In this document: positions 1 to 11,892 of the stretch, in pieces
How the letters are laid out: the number at the start of each line of letters is the position of its first letter
Position numbering within the stretch: position 1 is the first letter of the stretch
Source: Struthio camelus
Lineage: Eukaryota; Chordata; Aves; Struthioniformes; Struthionidae
DNA: 64,000 nucleotides
Direction: 5' to 3'
NCBI RefSeq assembly: GCF_040807025.1
Contig: NC_090967.1
Coordinates: 990,001-1,054,000 of the forward strand
The notes under the pieces: model-generated
What the model saw: only the letters and a program-made list of their open reading frames with translations
Told to the model about the DNA's origin: nothing
Databases searched by the model: none
Made by a program: the position numbers and the translations under genes

Positions 1-59
1 ATGCTGGGGTGCCTCTCTGAAGTGCCTGTACACTAATGCATGCAGCAAGGGGAACAAAC

Positions 60-655
60 AGGAGAAACTAGAAATCTGTGTGCAGCTACAGGGCTATGAT
101 CTCACTGGGATCACGGAGACGTGGTGGCATAGCTCACACAACTGGAGTGCTGTGGTAGATACGGGCTTTTTAGGAAGGACAGGCCAGGAAGGTGAGGAGG
201 AGGAGTTGCCCTTTATGTGAGGGAGCAGCTGAAATGCATGGAGTTCTTCCTGGGGATAGGTGAGGGGCCAGCTGAGAGCTTGTGGGTCAGGTTTAGTGGG
301 CAAACCAGCACAGGGGACATTGCATTGGGTGTCTAATATAGACTGCCTGATCAGGAAGAAGTAGAATAGGCCTTTTTCAGAAGAAATCTTCCATTTTTAG
401 GACATAGTCCTCATGGATCACTTCAGCCACCCTGATATCTGCTGGAGGGACAATACAGTAGGGCACAAGCAATACAGGAGGCTTCCGGAGTGTATTGATG
501 AGAACTTCCTAACACAGGTGATTGAGGAGCTGACGAGGAGAGGTACTCTGCTGGACCTTATACTTATAAACAAGGAAGTTTTGGTCAGAGATGTGAAAGT
601 CAGGAGCAGACTTGGTTGCAGCGAGCATGAAACTGTGGAGTTCAGCATCCTATGA
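60..655 (+). pseudogene. Broken CR1 endonuclease (APE-type) region
   Basis: Remains of the apurinic-type endonuclease that nicks target DNA for CR1 insertion. The early motif ITETWW is present at about 110-127, so the catalytic Glu codon (116-118) is intact. A frameshift in the GA-rich stretch near 185-206 leads to an in-frame stop at 218-220. The last part, about 413-652, is open again and carries a recognisable HPDICW segment, but the usual GDFN motif just before it is altered. The late Ser-Asp-His motif reads Ser-Glu-His at 620-628. The region is non-functional. Homology is clear from motif order; the altered residues are read directly. Confidence 0.85.
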
Positions 656-1259
656 GGAAGGAGTAGGGCGAAAAGCAGGATTACAACCCTGGACTTCAGG
701 AGAGCAGCCTTCAGCCTGTTCAGAGATCTGCTTGGAAGAATCCCAGGGCACGTAGTCCTGGAGGGAAGAGGGGTCCAAGAGAGCCAGATGATATTCAAGG
801 ATCACCTGCCCTAAGCTCAAGAATGGTCCCAAGAAGCATCCCAAGAAGCAGGAGGTAGCAGGAGGCCCACACGGATGAACAAGGAGCTCCTGACAAAAGT
901 CAGACAAAAAAAGCAAGTGTACAAGACATGGAAGTAGGGACAGATGATGCAGGAGAGATATCAAGACACTGTCTGAGTATGCAGGGATGGAGTTAGGAGA
1001 GCTAAAGCCCATCTAGATTTGCAACTGGTAAGGGATGTGAAAGGAGACAAGAAAAGCCTGTGTAAGGACATAAGCAGAAAAAGGAAGGCTAAGGAAAATA
1101 TGGGCCTACTGCTCAATGGAGCAGGAGTCCTGGTGACAAAGGACATGGAAAAGACCAAGTAATCAATACTTTCTTTGTCCCAATCTTTATTAGTAAGACT
1201 GGCCTTCAGATATCCCAAGCCCCTGAGACCAGGGGGCAAGTCTGGAGCAAGGAAGGCTT

Positions 1260-2350
1260 ATCCTTGGTGGAAGAGGATCAGGTTAGGTAACACTTAAACA
1301 AACTGGACATACACAAGTCCATGGGCCCTGATGAGATGTACCCACAAGTGCTGAGGGAGCTGGCCAATGTTACTGTTAGGCCGCTCTTGATTATCTTGGA
1401 AAGGTCATGGTGATCAGGAGAGATTCCTGACCACTGCAAAAAGCTAATGTCACCCCTATCTTCAACCAGGGCAATAAGAATCAGGGGAACTACAGACCGG
1501 TCAACCTTACCTCGATCCCTGTGAAGCTGATGGAGCAACTAATTCTGGACACTATTCCAGACATGTGAAGTTCAAAAAAGTTATTGGGAGTGGCCAGCAT
1601 GGATTTATGAAGGGGAAATCATGCTTAACCAACCAAGCCTTCTCCAAAGAGATGACTAGCTTGGTGGAAGAGGGGAGAGCAGTGGATGTTGCTTACCTTG
1701 TCTTTAATAGGGCTTTTGATGCTATCTCCCATAAGATTCTCATTAAAAGCTGATGAAGTACGGGCTAGATAGGTGGACAGAGAGGTGGATTGAAAACTGG
1801 CAAAACTGCCAGGCTCGGAGAGTTGTGAACAGCGGTGGGAAGTCCAGCTAGAGGTCAGTCACTAGCAGTCTACCCCAGGGATCAATAGTGGGTCCAATAC
1901 TGTTTAACATCTCCATTAATGACCTAGATGACAGGACGAAATGCACCCTCAGCAAGTTTTCAGATGGTCTAAAACTAGAGGAGAGGCTGATACACTAAAT
2001 GGTTGTGCTACTACTCAGAAGGACCTTTGCAGACTGGAGAGATAGGCAGAAAGGAACGTAACGAACTTCAACAAAGGGAAGTGGAAAGTCCTGCACTCAG
2101 GGAGAAATAGCCCTATGCACCGGTAAAGACTTGGGCTAACCAGCTGGAAAATAACTTTGCAGAGAAAGATCTGGGGATCCTGATGGACAACCAGTTCCCT
2201 TGTGGCCAAGAAAGCCAATGGTATCCTGGGATGCATTAAGAAGAATGTTGGGATGTCCAGCAGGTGGAGGGAGGTGAGCCTTCACCTCTACTCAGCCCTG
2301 ACGAAGCCACATCTGGAGTACTGTGTCCTCTTCTGGGCTCCCAGTACAAA
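1260..2350 (+). pseudogene. Broken CR1 reverse transcriptase region
   Basis: Remains of the CR1 reverse transcriptase. Recognisable in order are a GPDEM segment (about 1324), an NYRPVNLTS-like segment (about 1489), a GQHGFMKGKSCLTN segment (about 1590-1632), motif A, an LPQGS segment (about 1870) and the catalytic-Asp motif. Motif A reads YLVFNRAFD, with Val at 1700-1702 where the family has the catalytic Asp. The F(A)DD motif reads FSDG at 1957-1968, so the second catalytic Asp is also lost. Stops occur throughout, for example just after 1753. Two independent catalytic losses plus frameshifts make this a dead relic. Confidence 0.88.
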
Positions 2351-2810
2351 AAAGATATAGACCTATTGAAGTGAGTCCATTGAAGGGCCACAAAAATGAG
2401 AGGGACAGGAGTATCTCTTATATGAGGAGAGGCTGAGAGAGTTGGGACTGTTTAGCCTGGAGAGAGAAGGCTCAGGGGTTCTTATCAATATGTTTAAATA
2501 TTGGAAGGAAGGTGTAAAGAGGATGGGGCCAGACACCTTTCAGTGGTGCCCAGTGACAGGATAAGAGGCAAAGGGCACAAACTAAAACACAGGAAGTTCC
2601 ATCTGAGCATGAGGAAAAATTTCTGTACTATGAGGGTGACTGAGCACTGGAACAGGTTGCCCAGAGAGGTTGTGAAGTCTCCATCCTTGGACATATTAAA
2701 CTTGACTGGATATGGTCTTGGGCAACTTCTTCTACGTGACCCTGCCTGAGCAAAGCAGTTTGACCAGATGATCTCCAGAGGCCCCTTCCAACTCAACTAT
2801 TCTGTGATTT

Positions 2811-4330
2811 TGCCCCTGAATCAAGGCTCTATATAGCCATTCTGGCTTGGAGGGACACCTAGAGGGTTCTCATATGTCTTCAACATTACCTGGAAAAGGT
2901 TAAACATGAATAACCATATTTAATTCCTGTTGAAACACAGTCAAACCCAGAGAGCAAAGTGACATGACATATGAAACAAAAAATCAAGCAAATGCCTTGT
3001 ACATTACATGGACCACATTGGCTCTGATCCTTTGGTTCCTGTTCTCCTGTCTCTCTAGCCAGCAGCACTGGAGGCAGGCACAGTGACCTGTCATAGCCCA
3101 AAGCACAACTAGAGTCTCCCTGAGGCTGTGGCTCATCCCAGCCCTGCACCTGCAGAGGACACTGTTCTATGACAGGAGTTCTGAGCAGTTCCTGGGGAGT
3201 CTTTGTAACCTCAAAGGGACAAGGACTCCTCTATTTCCTCATTTGGGCTTCAGGCCGGGCCAGGCCAGGCCAGGACTTCACACAGATACAGAGCCAGTAT
3301 CCTAGTAAAAACAGAAGAGTTGATGAAGCCCCTAGAGATAGTTCTCCAGGAGGGTCTCCATCCTCACTGATGCTTCAGGAACTATGTTCATGTATACTGA
3401 CTGTACCACCTTCTTCTTCTTCTTCTATTTTCCTCCATCTTCTCTCACCTCCAGAATCCCAAATAGCAGGAGAAAATGCAGTCTTATATAGCCACAGTTG
3501 AATTGTGGGTGGGGTCAAAATATACCACATAATGGTCAGTCATCAGTGAGTTTTCTATCCCGTTATGCAAATTAGCTCTACTGACAGCACCAGACGTTAG
3601 TGGCACATGGTGCGGACTTGGCTGAAGACTGCTTTACTTAGCTGGGATCAGCTAGAGAGCAAACTTTTCGGTTATTGTAGGAGTGGGGAAGGCGGCGACC
3701 ATTACAGCGTATTAGACAGAACCAAACCAAGCCTATTCTGCTCCTCCCCCCCATCATGAGGGAGCTCCAGGCTCATGCAGAAGCAGCTATTAATGGGAAA
3801 ATCAGAAGCAAGACACTGACAGGCAGAATGGAAACCACTCCTGGATAAGGGGTTTAGGGAGGCTAAGCATGGTGTAGGGATGAACAGGGATGGACACATG
3901 CTAGGGGGAAGGCGCAGGTCATGGCTGAGTCGATGAGTGAAAATGGGCTCTGGAGCCACTGGTTCTGGATCAGTGTTGCCAGCTCCTTTGTCCACATTTT
4001 AGCTTGGACAACTGTGGGGATTAGGCTTGTTTCCCCACCCACATCCTTGTATCACTCAGACAGAAGTTACTGCTGGAACCACTTTTTGATTCAAAGTGCA
4101 GTTTCTTCAAAAGCAAAATTTCCTGCATGAAGATGTTGATTTTTGCCAAGGTTGTAGGTTCTACATCAGAAGGACTCAAAGTGACAGAGTTACCTGCAGG
4201 GCAGCTTTGGCCGGTGCCCAAAAGCCTGGTTTCTCAGGGTGGGGGAAGATCAAGAGTGTCAGGGTCCTGAAATACAAACCCTGTAACTCAGTGAGCTGCT
4301 GTGGGAGGTTTGCTATCATCTGGAGGTGAC
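2811..4330. other. Unique sequence, no gene recognised
   Basis: I see no supported gene here. It holds a short GGCCA-rich run (about 3252-3275) and a small (TTC)n run at about 3410-3426. Short open frames occur on both strands but show no family features. Confidence 0.5.
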
Positions 4331-4336
4331 ATCACG

Positions 4337-4645
4337 TCAGAGCCTTTGGGACAGTTCCCTCTTCATAGCCTGGCTGTATACGTCCTCCCTGTGACAGATA
4401 TTTTCTGCAGCAAAACAATCATTTTGAGGTGGTGTTTTGGGGCCAACGCTGTGGCAGTGCTGTGATGAGACACCAGGCTGTGGTGCTTTCTGTGACCACG
4501 TAAACCAGGCAGGGAGGCACTGAGGTCGCCCATACCCTGGATACACTGTGCCAGCCTTGGTCTTCTGGCAAGGGCAGGAACCTCTGCCAATGATGCCTTC
4601 GAAGTTATCCTTGCTGACAACTGTCCCTTTGGTGGGAGCATGCGC
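4337..4645 (-). CDS. Candidate terminal coding exon, unrecognised protein
   Basis: Minus-strand frame of 102 codons ending in a stop at 4337. It is preceded by a strong acceptor: a pyrimidine-rich tract ending TTCTCATCAG, with AG at 4647-4646. Read from the acceptor the frame is in phase 0, which matches the candidate donor at 5282 upstream. The peptide has six cysteines, including SCPCQ, and many Pro, His and Gln residues. I do not recognise a family. A second minus-strand frame is also open across most of the exon, which weakens the case because it suggests low stop density rather than selection. I see no clear AATAAA signal within 700 bases downstream. Treat as a hypothesis. Confidence 0.22.
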   Translation of the reverse strand, partial: AHAPTKGTVVSKDNFEGIIGRGSCPCQKTKAGTVYPGYGRPQCLPAWFTWSQKAPQPGVSSQHCHSVGPKTPPQNDCFAAENICHREDVYSQAMKRELSQRL

Positions 4646-5282
4646 CTGATGAGAACAGAAAGGGTAGGTCAGGGCAATATGCAAGAAATGAAGAAAAGAA
4701 GTGGCTTTCATGTGCTGGGAACTCCATTCATCATATCGGTTTGGGGTTATCTCTGCAAGAAAAGGTCTCAGGCCTATCTGCTTCAGTGGTGGCAGGTGGA
4801 CTAGGCAGATGTGTGGGAAGGATGATAGGGTAATAGGCTGAGGGAAATAGGAAAACAGGGCACAGAACTGTGTGGGGTTGTATCCATCTGCAAGAGAAGG
4901 CGGAGCAGAGGCCACAGTGAAGGACACAGTAGAGGGTTCTCTTGGTAGTTGCATAGAGGGGGGTCCCACATCACAGCTTTGTGGGAGCTGTGTTTATCTG
5001 CTTGGGCATCCCTTGGTAACACCCTCATTCCCTCATCACCCGTAGCTTCCTGCACTCACCCCTTGACTCCTCCTGCCCGTCAGTTCAGTGCCTCTGCCCC
5101 GCCACCTGGGCACAAGAATGGGTGAAGGAGGGGCACTCCTCACTGCCTGAATCTATCAGTATATGCCCCTCGCCTATGTGCGCATGGCTCCAGTACTCCC
5201 AGCTTGCTGTCCATATCCCTCTGCTATGCCCACCCTCCTTGCCTGGTGAGGGCTTGTGGCCAAGCAGTCATTCTGTCCTCAC

Positions 5283-5777
5283 ATGGAGGTAATTGAAAGC
5301 ATAGACCACCTCTTGGAAGTCCTGAGGAGCTGTGCATGTCCTTGAGCATTCTTTGCTTCCATACTCTGTGAAGGATGCAAGAGCCACCAGACACCCAGCG
5401 GCCCAGACACCATTGGCAAGACGAATATAGTCTTTGCTTTGCCAAGCCCAACCTTTCACTACATCTTGCTGGTAATTGAATAGCACTAAGTTGCTACTGA
5501 GTCTTGTCCAACAGAGACACACGCATGACAAGTATTTTGGCCTCTGCTCCATTGGAGACAGTGCAGTGGCCAGATTTATCCTTGAGCAGTCCCAGACAGA
5601 GTTTATTGCAGCAGGAGGCCATTCAAGGATGGGTGAAGGCAACAGGGATATGCTAATGCTGTAGGCAGGCTCTTGGGCATTGGGGGTTTCAAATGGGAGG
5701 GAAAAGGAGCCCTGCTGGACAGGAAAGGAAAGCACGTGAGCTAGGGAGAACAGAGCTCCCCAGGCACCCAACCCCAT
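5283..5777 (-). CDS. Candidate first coding exon, possible secreted Cys-rich protein
   Basis: Minus-strand frame of 165 codons starting with ATG at 5777. The start context is good: A at -3 and G at +4. The N-terminus has a hydrophobic run (GALFSLAHVLSFP) that could be a weak signal peptide, although the positive n-region is missing. Seven cysteines follow. The frame reaches a donor-like GTGAGG at 5282, immediately after a complete codon. Joining to the acceptor at 4646 would remove about 637 bases and keep the frame, giving a protein of about 267 residues with 13 cysteines. I do not recognise the protein. The frame is also open upstream to 5930, so the start is a choice based on context. A chance open frame remains quite possible. 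Confidence 0.24.
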
Positions 5778-5930
5778 GTTAGCTTTCTGGGCAGCCTCTC
5801 TCCATCTCCACTCTGGTTCCCCAGGACCCCTCTGGTTCCCCTGCAACTGCCCTGGTGTAAACCCTTCACTACAGCTCCTTCCTCCATCCCACTGCCCCTT
5901 CCCACCTGAGCTCCTCAGCTCTCCTTCCAA

Positions 5931-8060
5931 GTACCCCCTCCCCTTTCAAGTCCTGGTTCAGTTTGGTAGAGGAGATATATCCCCACCAGGGCCCAGCACT
6001 GTGCCCTTGTGCTGGGTAGGAGAAGGCTGGGGGTGCCCAGGAGCATTTCAAGAGAAGGAGTTGTCTCTGCATTGCTTTCTGGAGTCACAGATACCTGCCA
6101 GCCTCAGACCCTGCACAGCAGCTGAGCTCTAAGGAGTCTCTGGTGACTCCCCTGAAAGGCTGCTCTGCTAGTGATGCATCTGTGTTGCTGTTAGCATAGT
6201 GTGAAGGGAATTGCTGTACATGATATATGTACAGGCCTGTGCCTGTATCATAGTAAAATGTGATCTGCTTGTGACTTGCCCTGCAGGTGGAAAGAATTTT
6301 CCAAACATCATTGTATCATTACAAAACTGTTACCAAGGCACATGCCTGGGACATGGCTATGTGTTCCTAGCCCTCCATCTTCCTCTTAGCCCTTTGCTAG
6401 GCTTTGCTCCAGTCTGTCAGTCTGTCTTGTACTGCTCTTATGGCCGCCTCCTCTCAGGAAAGCCTAATGAGATCAAAGCCTAATGAGATAAAAACAGCTC
6501 TGCCAGGATTTTCCCACACTTCTTCCTGCGGGATAGGGAAACTTGCAGCCCCCTGTCCCCATCTGTCTGCTCTCCCTGGACCCATGAGGAACCCTATCCT
6601 CCAGTGCTGCGGGGCTTTGTGGGGCCAGCCTGCACTTCCTCCAGTTTGGCCAGTCCCTTCTGGTTGCTAGAGGCATCTCAGCAGTACTGGGAGGAAGGGA
6701 CCTATGCCTGGCTTATGGGGTACGTGGCATTCAGGGGTACCAAGCCATGATGGTAGCTCACATTGTCAAGATGTGTTCAAGGTAAGTGGGGCTGCCATGG
6801 GAATAGTGACTCACTGCTTTGCCAGCAGTTACAGCTGCAGACTGCAGCAGGACTGTATGGAACCAGCCCAGGGCTACGCACTCTGCTCTGTCCTGGGACC
6901 AGGAACCAGAAGGGGAAGGGCTGCCAGAGGAGTTTGCCAGGATGGCTGCTGGTGAAGAACTGGGCAACTAAGGGAAGCAGAGCTGCAAATTCATTCATGG
7001 AAAAGCAATATACCTGCTGAATCCACAGCACAAAGGCCTTGTCTGAAGTAAATCCTTGCTTAGCTAATGCTCCTCCACTACTAGCTGTACTGTTTGTCCA
7101 GCAGGACTCCCACTAGTCAGGCACCCTGCTGGGATCTGAAGGCAGCAAGGAGGAAGTGAAGGGACCATCAGAAAGTTAGGGTCAACCAGCAAAGGAAATC
7201 TGGGTACTTTCCACTTGCACAAGCCCAGTGTGGCTATTATTCCTGCTTGCGTGAGATGCTGGAATGTGTCAGTGTGAGACTAGAGGGCAGAATGAGAGCC
7301 AATGAGGAATTAAACACAGCCAGAGCAGTGGTAGGCAGAAAGTAGCAATTGTGGCACGCATGTTCATTACTGAGAGAAGATGTTACTACCTTGAACAGGC
7401 TGGGCAGCATCAACACTGCTGTCAATGCACATTATAGGAGTTTGGGTGCTAGCTGAAAAGGAAGGAGAGACCTGCCACCTCCCCTGAAAAAGAGGACAAA
7501 GACAGTGCAGGGGGTATGGGTTTTAAACCTGCCATTTCCTGTGATGGCTTGGGAGCAGTGAAGACTGGGTGGTCCTGAGCAGCCTGCCATCCTACGGCTC
7601 AAGATGGAGGCACCTCTCAGTGCCTACCGGGGATATGCTGCCCTTATCCATCTCTTGTCCTCAGACTGGTGCTTGAAGCTGGATTGGTGATATCTCCCCT
7701 CTCTTTTGAGTCCCAAGAGCCTATGGAGGGGAAGGCTCTTGGGTTTTCTGCATGCCCCTTACTCTGGCCACATGGGCACATTAGACTGGCAAAGCAAGAG
7801 TTGGAAACTAAGTATAAGAGAAGATAAACTTGCAAAACAGCAAAGTGTTCCTCTAGCTGTCAATGCTGCCTCCCTAAGATATATCTCAGCCACAGAAGCC
7901 AAGGGTATGACTCAGGAACACTTTTCCTCCTCAGTGCTTCTTGTCACAGGCTCATTAGACTTGTGAGGGTGACTGGGGAATGAGTTCATACAACCTGAGG
8001 GCCAATCAAAGCCTGCTGCTACCTTGCTCCCCTTGTGCCCAGTATTGCTTCTGCCTCTCC
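5931..8060. other. Unique sequence with one small tandem duplication
   Basis: No gene recognised. A 16-bp unit, AAAGCCTAATGAGATM, occurs twice head to tail at 6459-6474 and 6475-6490 with one mismatch. Short open frames on both strands have no recognisable features. Confidence 0.5.
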
Positions 8061-8061
8061 G

Positions 8062-8070
8062 CTCTCTCTT

Positions 8071-8107
<37 letters not shown>
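8062..8107. repeat. (CT)n microsatellite
   Basis: A run of CT dinucleotides, with a few TTT interruptions at its left end, read directly. It makes apparent Leu/Ser or Arg/Glu peptides in several frames that should not be taken as coding. Confidence 0.95.
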
Positions 8108-8110
<3 letters not shown>

Positions 8111-10165
8111 GCTTGTATTTATTCCTATCTTGCTGCCGTCCTCTGGGATTGTTGAGCTCTTCCCTCTCTGAAAGTTCTCAGGACCTAGTTTACTGCCTGC
8201 CTCGTGTGGCACATCCCTCCCAGTACATGTCCCTCTGGCATCCCCGGCCTGGCCAAGGCTTCTACCATCACCTTGTGCAGTGCTCCAGAAGGTTTTCCCT
8301 GCATGTACACCCCAGCTCAGGCGCTAGTTGTGTCCTGGCTTCACCCACATGACACACTATGGCATTTGGAAGCTTTTTCTGTATTACTTTCTGACCTGTG
8401 GTCAGTTTGGGGACTACTGCTGACAGATCAGGATGCAGAAAGGCTGCAGGCTCTTAGAGCTGGTCCTTTTCAGGAAGGAGCCAGGGGCCAGGGGCTATCA
8501 TATAGGAGGCTGGGTGTTGCACGTTCTTGGGCAGTGTTAGTACAGCAAGTATTAGACGTGGCATAGCCCTGCAGCAACACCAAAAAGGAGGCACTTTGGC
8601 TTATGGGCCAGTTCGCTTGTTCAGTTGCCCAATGATGCAAGTAGAGAATCTCCTCACCAGTCACCTGCACCCTTATGTGGTGTGGTGCTTTTGAAAATCC
8701 ATCTTCCATCTCAAGTTTATGACAGTGTGACCATATTCATGTCTAATGGCTCTTTGAGCAGTACCAGATTTTCAGTGAGCTTTGGGCTGGCTTTTCCAGT
8801 GCATGGAGCATGGTCAGGACATGGAGGGTTTCCATGATGTGCTTGTGTGAACAGTTTCCTCTAAAAATCTGCTGCAATGGCTCAGTGGAAGGCAGGTGAT
8901 GCCCAGCCAAAAGCAATGACACTCATTCATGAGCCAGAGGAATCTGGATTGTGCACGAACTGGGATGTGGGGCATAGGAAACAAATGCAACATGTCCACA
9001 GGGAGGTCCAAGGCAAAAGTTTTTGTGGCCTGGGGCCAGAATGGGGCTGATCAGTGAAAGATTAGCTCTCTTGTCACAGAGGAGGAAGGCCTGGAGGGCA
9101 ATTCTTCCATGCAAGAAACTCTAGTTAACAGAGCTCCGGTTAGCAGAGCTACTCATTATCCTGCCAGACTCCCAGTGCTGAAAGCTAGAATCATGCAGTC
9201 ACTATGATTATAGACACAGTCAATTGCAAATTGTAAGCAATTTGCAGCAGGGAATTTGCCTGGCTCTGTAATGTGATGTGTATATTTACAGTGCTTTATA
9301 TAGTAATGTTGTCATTATATGTTATTAATAACATGGCCACTTTTTATAAATAAAAGTGAACTCTTTCTGGGTTTGCTGCTGTACAGCATAGCTTGAGGCA
9401 CAGCCTCCCTCTAGCAGCACCAGCTTACCTGTCCTAGTGCTTCAATTTTCCTCTTATGGCCCCAGGAGTGGAGGGGTGCCCCCAGGGCCCAAAGACTCCC
9501 TCCATGGTGTAGCCCCAGTTTTCTGACAAACTGAGACTCCTGTACTGCATGCAGGGGTGCCAAATGGCTTCAGGCCCTGATAGTTTGGGCTGGCTGTGAG
9601 CATGTCCAAACTCCCAGCCTCAGGCCCCATCCTCCTGCTTCCCCACCTAAACTCCTCTTCAGAATGGTTTCTTAGACTGGCCGAACAGGTAGGGCAGAGA
9701 ATTTCCCAAGGACTTGATGGACCTCTGCAAACAGGTGCCACACTCTAAACCAGATGCACATATGCCCACACTATCAGTGCTACAGAGGTGCTGGCCACTG
9801 CCTTATTCCTGCAGGATGAATAATTAGAAGAACATACTCCTAATCCTACCCCTCATGAAAACTGATTTTTGATGTTTCAAATTTACAAATGCTCCTGAAA
9901 TCCTTTATTCTTAATATCACTATTATATTATTAATAATGATAATAATATTTACCATATGTAGTATTTATATATTTCATAATGATATCTATGATATAATAA
10001 TTACTAGTATATAATTAACAGTATATCGAGCTAAGATGCATGACACGTTGTGCCAGTCATTGTATTTCTAGAAATAACATAATCTTGCAAAATCATTGTA
10101 CCAGTGACTAGCATATCTTGAGTTCTTACAATCAGACACAGTTTTTGAAACATCTTCAGCCCACG
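8108..10165. other. Unique sequence becoming AT-rich to the right
   Basis: No gene recognised. A perfect 9-bp stem hairpin sits at 9225-9246. An AATAAA lies near 9349-9354 after an AT-rich stretch, but no plausible plus-strand gene ends there. About 9890-10030 is strongly AT-rich, made of short TAATAATA-type runs. Confidence 0.45.
9225..9246. repeat. Short perfect inverted repeat
   Basis: TGCAAATTG, then the four-base loop TAAG, then the exact reverse complement. The arms also contain TTGCAAAT/ATTTGCA, which resembles C/EBP and octamer sites, so it may be a dimeric protein site rather than a structure. Confidence 0.5.
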
Positions 10166-10191
10166 TTGTGTGTGTGTGTGTGTGTGTGTGT
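10165..10191. repeat. (TG)n microsatellite
   Basis: About twelve TG dinucleotides in a row, followed by TATGAATACACAG. Read directly; likely length-polymorphic. Confidence 0.95.
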
Positions 10192-11666
10192 ATGAATACA
10201 CAGATATTCAGAATGCCATTAAAAAAAAATCTATGTTTTGTAAGTGAATCAGAGGGAGTGAAGCTGCACATGGTTTTTATTCAATGTTGTTTGGAAGTGT
10301 TAGCACCAATTTTGCTAACTAAATTCAGCTTTCTTAAAGACCAAAGCAGATATGCTCAGAGCAAATGTTCTGATGCTCTACTCTGGCAGGAGGAGTGAAG
10401 GGAATAGGGGAGTGAGGGATGGGGAGACAATGGTTGGGGGGCCTGGGAGCATAGTGGCCGGCAGCATAGGTGCAGATGATGTCTCTCTGATATGAGAGGG
10501 AACTTCCCTCTCGTTCCTGGACTATCAGATAACTGTGGTGATGGGAAGGATCCTGAATTGATGAGGGTGAGCTATGGACCAGCAGAGCTGGATAGACAGA
10601 GCCACTGCAATCTCCCTGTACAGGGGCTGAAGGCTCCTCTGATCACCGAGGCAGGGCTGCATGAGAGGAGAGTGTGGGCTCCCTCTCTTTCCTCAGCCAG
10701 TTGGTGTCTTCTTTCCCAGGGTAAGGGCAGGGAATGAGTTGCACCAACCTATCTAGAAGAACTGTATTTCCCTCCAGCATGTTGGGTGCATGTGGGATCA
10801 GTGGCAATGGACGGCTCCCCTCCCTCCTCCCAGGCCTGGCTGCCTCCCTCCCTTGGAAGGGATATAGACGACTTTTCTGATAGGATCTGATTTCTCCTGT
10901 CCCATTGGCTTTTGCTGGATGAGGCAAGTTCACAGTGACACCATGACACCCACCCACAGCTGTCTGGATCTGACTGCTGCCTAAATCTAACAGTTCAAAT
11001 GCACAGTAACACCCCCTCCCTTCACTTTATGCTCTTGCTAGGGCTCTTCACAAAAAATTCAGCCTTTTCCTGTCTACGTAGGAGCATGCTTTACTCTGAA
11101 CATAAGGAACAGAGGGGTTAAAATTAGTCATGGGCTTGTGTGTATTTCTAAGACAACTGTCCTTTAAGGAACAGCTCCAGAGGGAGCTTAGGCAGGTTGC
11201 ACAGGTTTTTATCCTTTATTTAGGGAAAATGAATTGTATGGAGTTTTCTTTTGTCATTTTAAGGCACTGAGGTGTAAGAGGGCTTGTTGTAGAATAAACT
11301 GCAGCTTTGACTGATGAGATGGGCTTCTCAACTAGGGAAGAAGTTCTTATCAAATGTGGCACTGGTCTGCAAGAATAGATCCTTCCTACTGCAACTCCCT
11401 ACCCTCAAGCACCTCTCAGCCAAGGATCCCAAGGCGTTTACTTACGAAGGTATACCCACTCCCTGAAAGGCAAGTAGGAGAGAGACAGGCAAGGGGCGTG
11501 GAGGGGGGCTCCGTTCCTCTTGGTTATTGTGCTCCCTGGTGTCTCCACTAGGATGAACACTGGAGGTGAAGTATCCAATCAGGTGTATGCTCTGGGGGAG
11601 GTGGCAGGACTTGTCAAGGACTGAAAGAGCAGAAGAGGAAGAAATGGACGTATTTCCTTGTTCTTC
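10192..11666. other. Unique sequence, no gene recognised
   Basis: I see no supported gene, RNA or repeat. Short open frames on both strands look like chance. Confidence 0.5.
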
Positions 11667-11892
11667 ACAGAATCACAGAACGTTCAAGGTTGGAAGGGAC
11701 CTCTGGAGAGCGTCTAGTCCAACCTTCTAGCTCAAGCAGGGTCATCTAGAGCACATTGCACAGGATCATATCCAGGCAGGATTTGAATATCTCCAGGGAA
11801 GGAGACTCCACAACCTCTCTAGGCCACCTGTTCCAATGCTCAGTCACCCTCACAGTAAAGTTTGTTCTCACCCTTTCCAGTTTCATCCTTCT
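11667..11892 (-). mobile_element. CR1 LINE 3' fragment
   Basis: Minus-strand CR1 tail. The terminal octamer (CACAGAATCACAGAA) is at the left end, followed by the conserved GGTTGGAAGGGACCTCTGGA block and the downstream CCTCACAGTAAAG region. About 225 bases remain, so it is heavily 5'-truncated, as is usual for CR1. Confidence 0.93.

Larger units (their letters stand above)
1..2810 (+). mobile_element. CR1 LINE copy, truncated by the left window edge, degenerate
   Basis: Plus-strand CR1 non-LTR retrotransposon. Translated pieces follow the CR1 ORF2 order: endonuclease (about 60-655), linker, reverse transcriptase (about 1260-2350), then the C-terminal region and a 3' end closing with an ATTCTGTG-type octamer near 2797-2810. 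The element continues to the left of base 1. It is broken by many stops and frameshifts and cannot encode a working protein. It is the only long CR1 copy on the plus strand, and its divergence suggests an older insertion than the copy at 45.2 kb. Family assignment is from recognised domain order and motifs; the subfamily was not determined. Confidence 0.93.

Noticed and set aside
8062..8107. Serine/leucine or Arg/Glu-rich peptides over the CT repeat
   Set aside because: Pure product of a dinucleotide microsatellite.
9345..9356. AATAAA as a 3' end signal
   Set aside because: No plausible plus-strand gene lies upstream, and the motif is expected often in AT-rich DNA.
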